DNA from: Streptomyces iconiensis
GTDB lineage: Bacteria > Actinomycetota > Actinomycetes > Streptomycetales > Streptomycetaceae
Direction of reading: 5' to 3'
Length of the DNA stretch: 39,116 nucleotides
Assembly (NCBI RefSeq): GCF_028657195.3
Contig: NZ_JANCPR020000071.1
Coordinates: 1 to 39,116, forward strand
Shown: positions 38,763 through 39,116 of the stretch, piece by piece
Numbering within the stretch: the first letter of the stretch is position 1
Layout of the letters: every line of letters begins with the position of its first letter
Program-made: the position numbers and the translations under genes
Notes under the pieces: generated by a model
Database searches by the model: none
The model's input: only the letters and a program-made list of their open reading frames with translations
What the model was told of the DNA's origin: nothing

Positions 38763-38774
38763 CTACGCGCGTAG
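38763..38774. promoter_or_regulatory. CTACGCGCGTAG operator, PNP copy
   Basis: Third identical palindrome in the window. On the minus strand it lies 12 nt before the -10-like TACCCT (38750 down to 38745), which ends 6 nt before GTG 38738. It is placed where the -35 element should be, so binding should repress PNP. Confidence 0.78.
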
Positions 38775-39116
38775 AAGCCACCCCAAAGTCCGTACGTTCC
38801 CACGTCCCGGCACCCCCCTGTACGCCCCCACTTCGTGCCATCACCTCTCCGAGGCGCCCCGTGACCACTCTGTGCGGCGCCTTCGCGGGGGCGCCCCGGA
38901 ACCACGGTGCGGGGGTCGGAGGGGGTGGGGCCACCCCTCTTCTCCGCCGCCACGGTGGGACGCGGGACGGCGGTGTCCGGCGGTGCCGGGCGGCCGGAGC
39001 GGTGGGTCCGGGCACCTCCGGTCACGTGGTGGACGGTAGGCCCATACGTCGAGCACGGCGCGGTGGAGGCTTCCTCGCGGTGCGAATGCGGCTCCCCTGG
39101 CCCCGTGGGGCGAGGG
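38775..39116. other. gene-free right edge
   Basis: No convincing coding sequence lies between the PNP operator and the window end; frames through it are Arg/Pro low complexity. A GGCGCC inverted pair near 38877-38896 could form a short stem. A gene starting to the right cannot be judged from this window. Confidence 0.5.

Noticed and set aside
1..39116. CRISPR arrays, tRNA or rRNA genes, insertion sequences, phage genes
   Set aside because: No regularly spaced repeats, tRNA-like cloverleaf, rRNA sequence, transposase or integrase was recognised on either strand.

Overview
The window is a high-G+C actinobacterial chromosome segment, almost certainly from Streptomyces or a close relative. The evidence is the very high G+C with strong third-position G/C, frequent GTG/TTG starts, mycothiol-dependent chemistry, a paired XRE/DUF397 locus and an AfsQ1/AfsQ2/SigQ-like cluster. 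From memory, the order adenosine deaminase - afsQ2 - afsQ1 - sigQ - uridine-kinase-like - aldehyde dehydrogenases - deoC - phosphosugar mutase - purine nucleoside phosphorylase matches the S. coelicolor core chromosome. The genes between these anchors look like accessory insertions.

Layout. 1-4834: a methyltransferase, a MerR regulator with a membrane protein, a WYL regulator and an alpha/beta hydrolase. 4835-6648: adenosine deaminase and a small secreted protein. 6830-12935: PspC protein, VanZ protein, lipoprotein, AfsQ2 kinase and AfsQ1 regulator on the minus strand, divergent from the ECF sigma factor SigQ, then a P-loop nucleoside-kinase-like gene. 13073-16858: mycothiol-dependent formaldehyde dehydrogenase coupled to a metallo-beta-lactamase hydrolase, then a NarL-type response regulator/kinase pair. 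17024-19267: an FtsX/MacB-like permease without an adjacent ATPase. 19380-22436: AlaA-like aminotransferase, HxlR-SCP2 regulator, DUF397 and XRE pair. 22437-23107: decayed remains of a second anti-sigma-like/DUF397 module. 23108-26416: deoC with two aldehyde dehydrogenases. 26995-30199: four small accessory genes. 30347-35020: LacI regulator, ribokinase, nucleoside hydrolase and MFS transporter. 35071-38738: arylamine N-acetyltransferase, phosphosugar mutase and purine nucleoside phosphorylase (PNP).

How the genes work together. The window encodes two routes for nucleosides. The phosphorolytic route is adenosine deaminase, PNP, a PGM2-like mutase (inferred phosphopentomutase), DeoC and aldehyde dehydrogenase. 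The hydrolytic route is an MFS importer, a nucleoside hydrolase and ribokinase under a divergent LacI repressor. The most notable signal is a perfect 12-bp palindrome, CTACGCGCGTAG, found exactly three times, each just upstream of a nucleoside-catabolism gene (adenosine deaminase, deoC, PNP). At each of the three a TANNNT -10 element lies exactly 6 nt before a start codon. This suggests a common repressor acting on leaderless promoters. A GTnAC-N6-GTnAC AfsQ1-type box lies between afsQ1 and sigQ.
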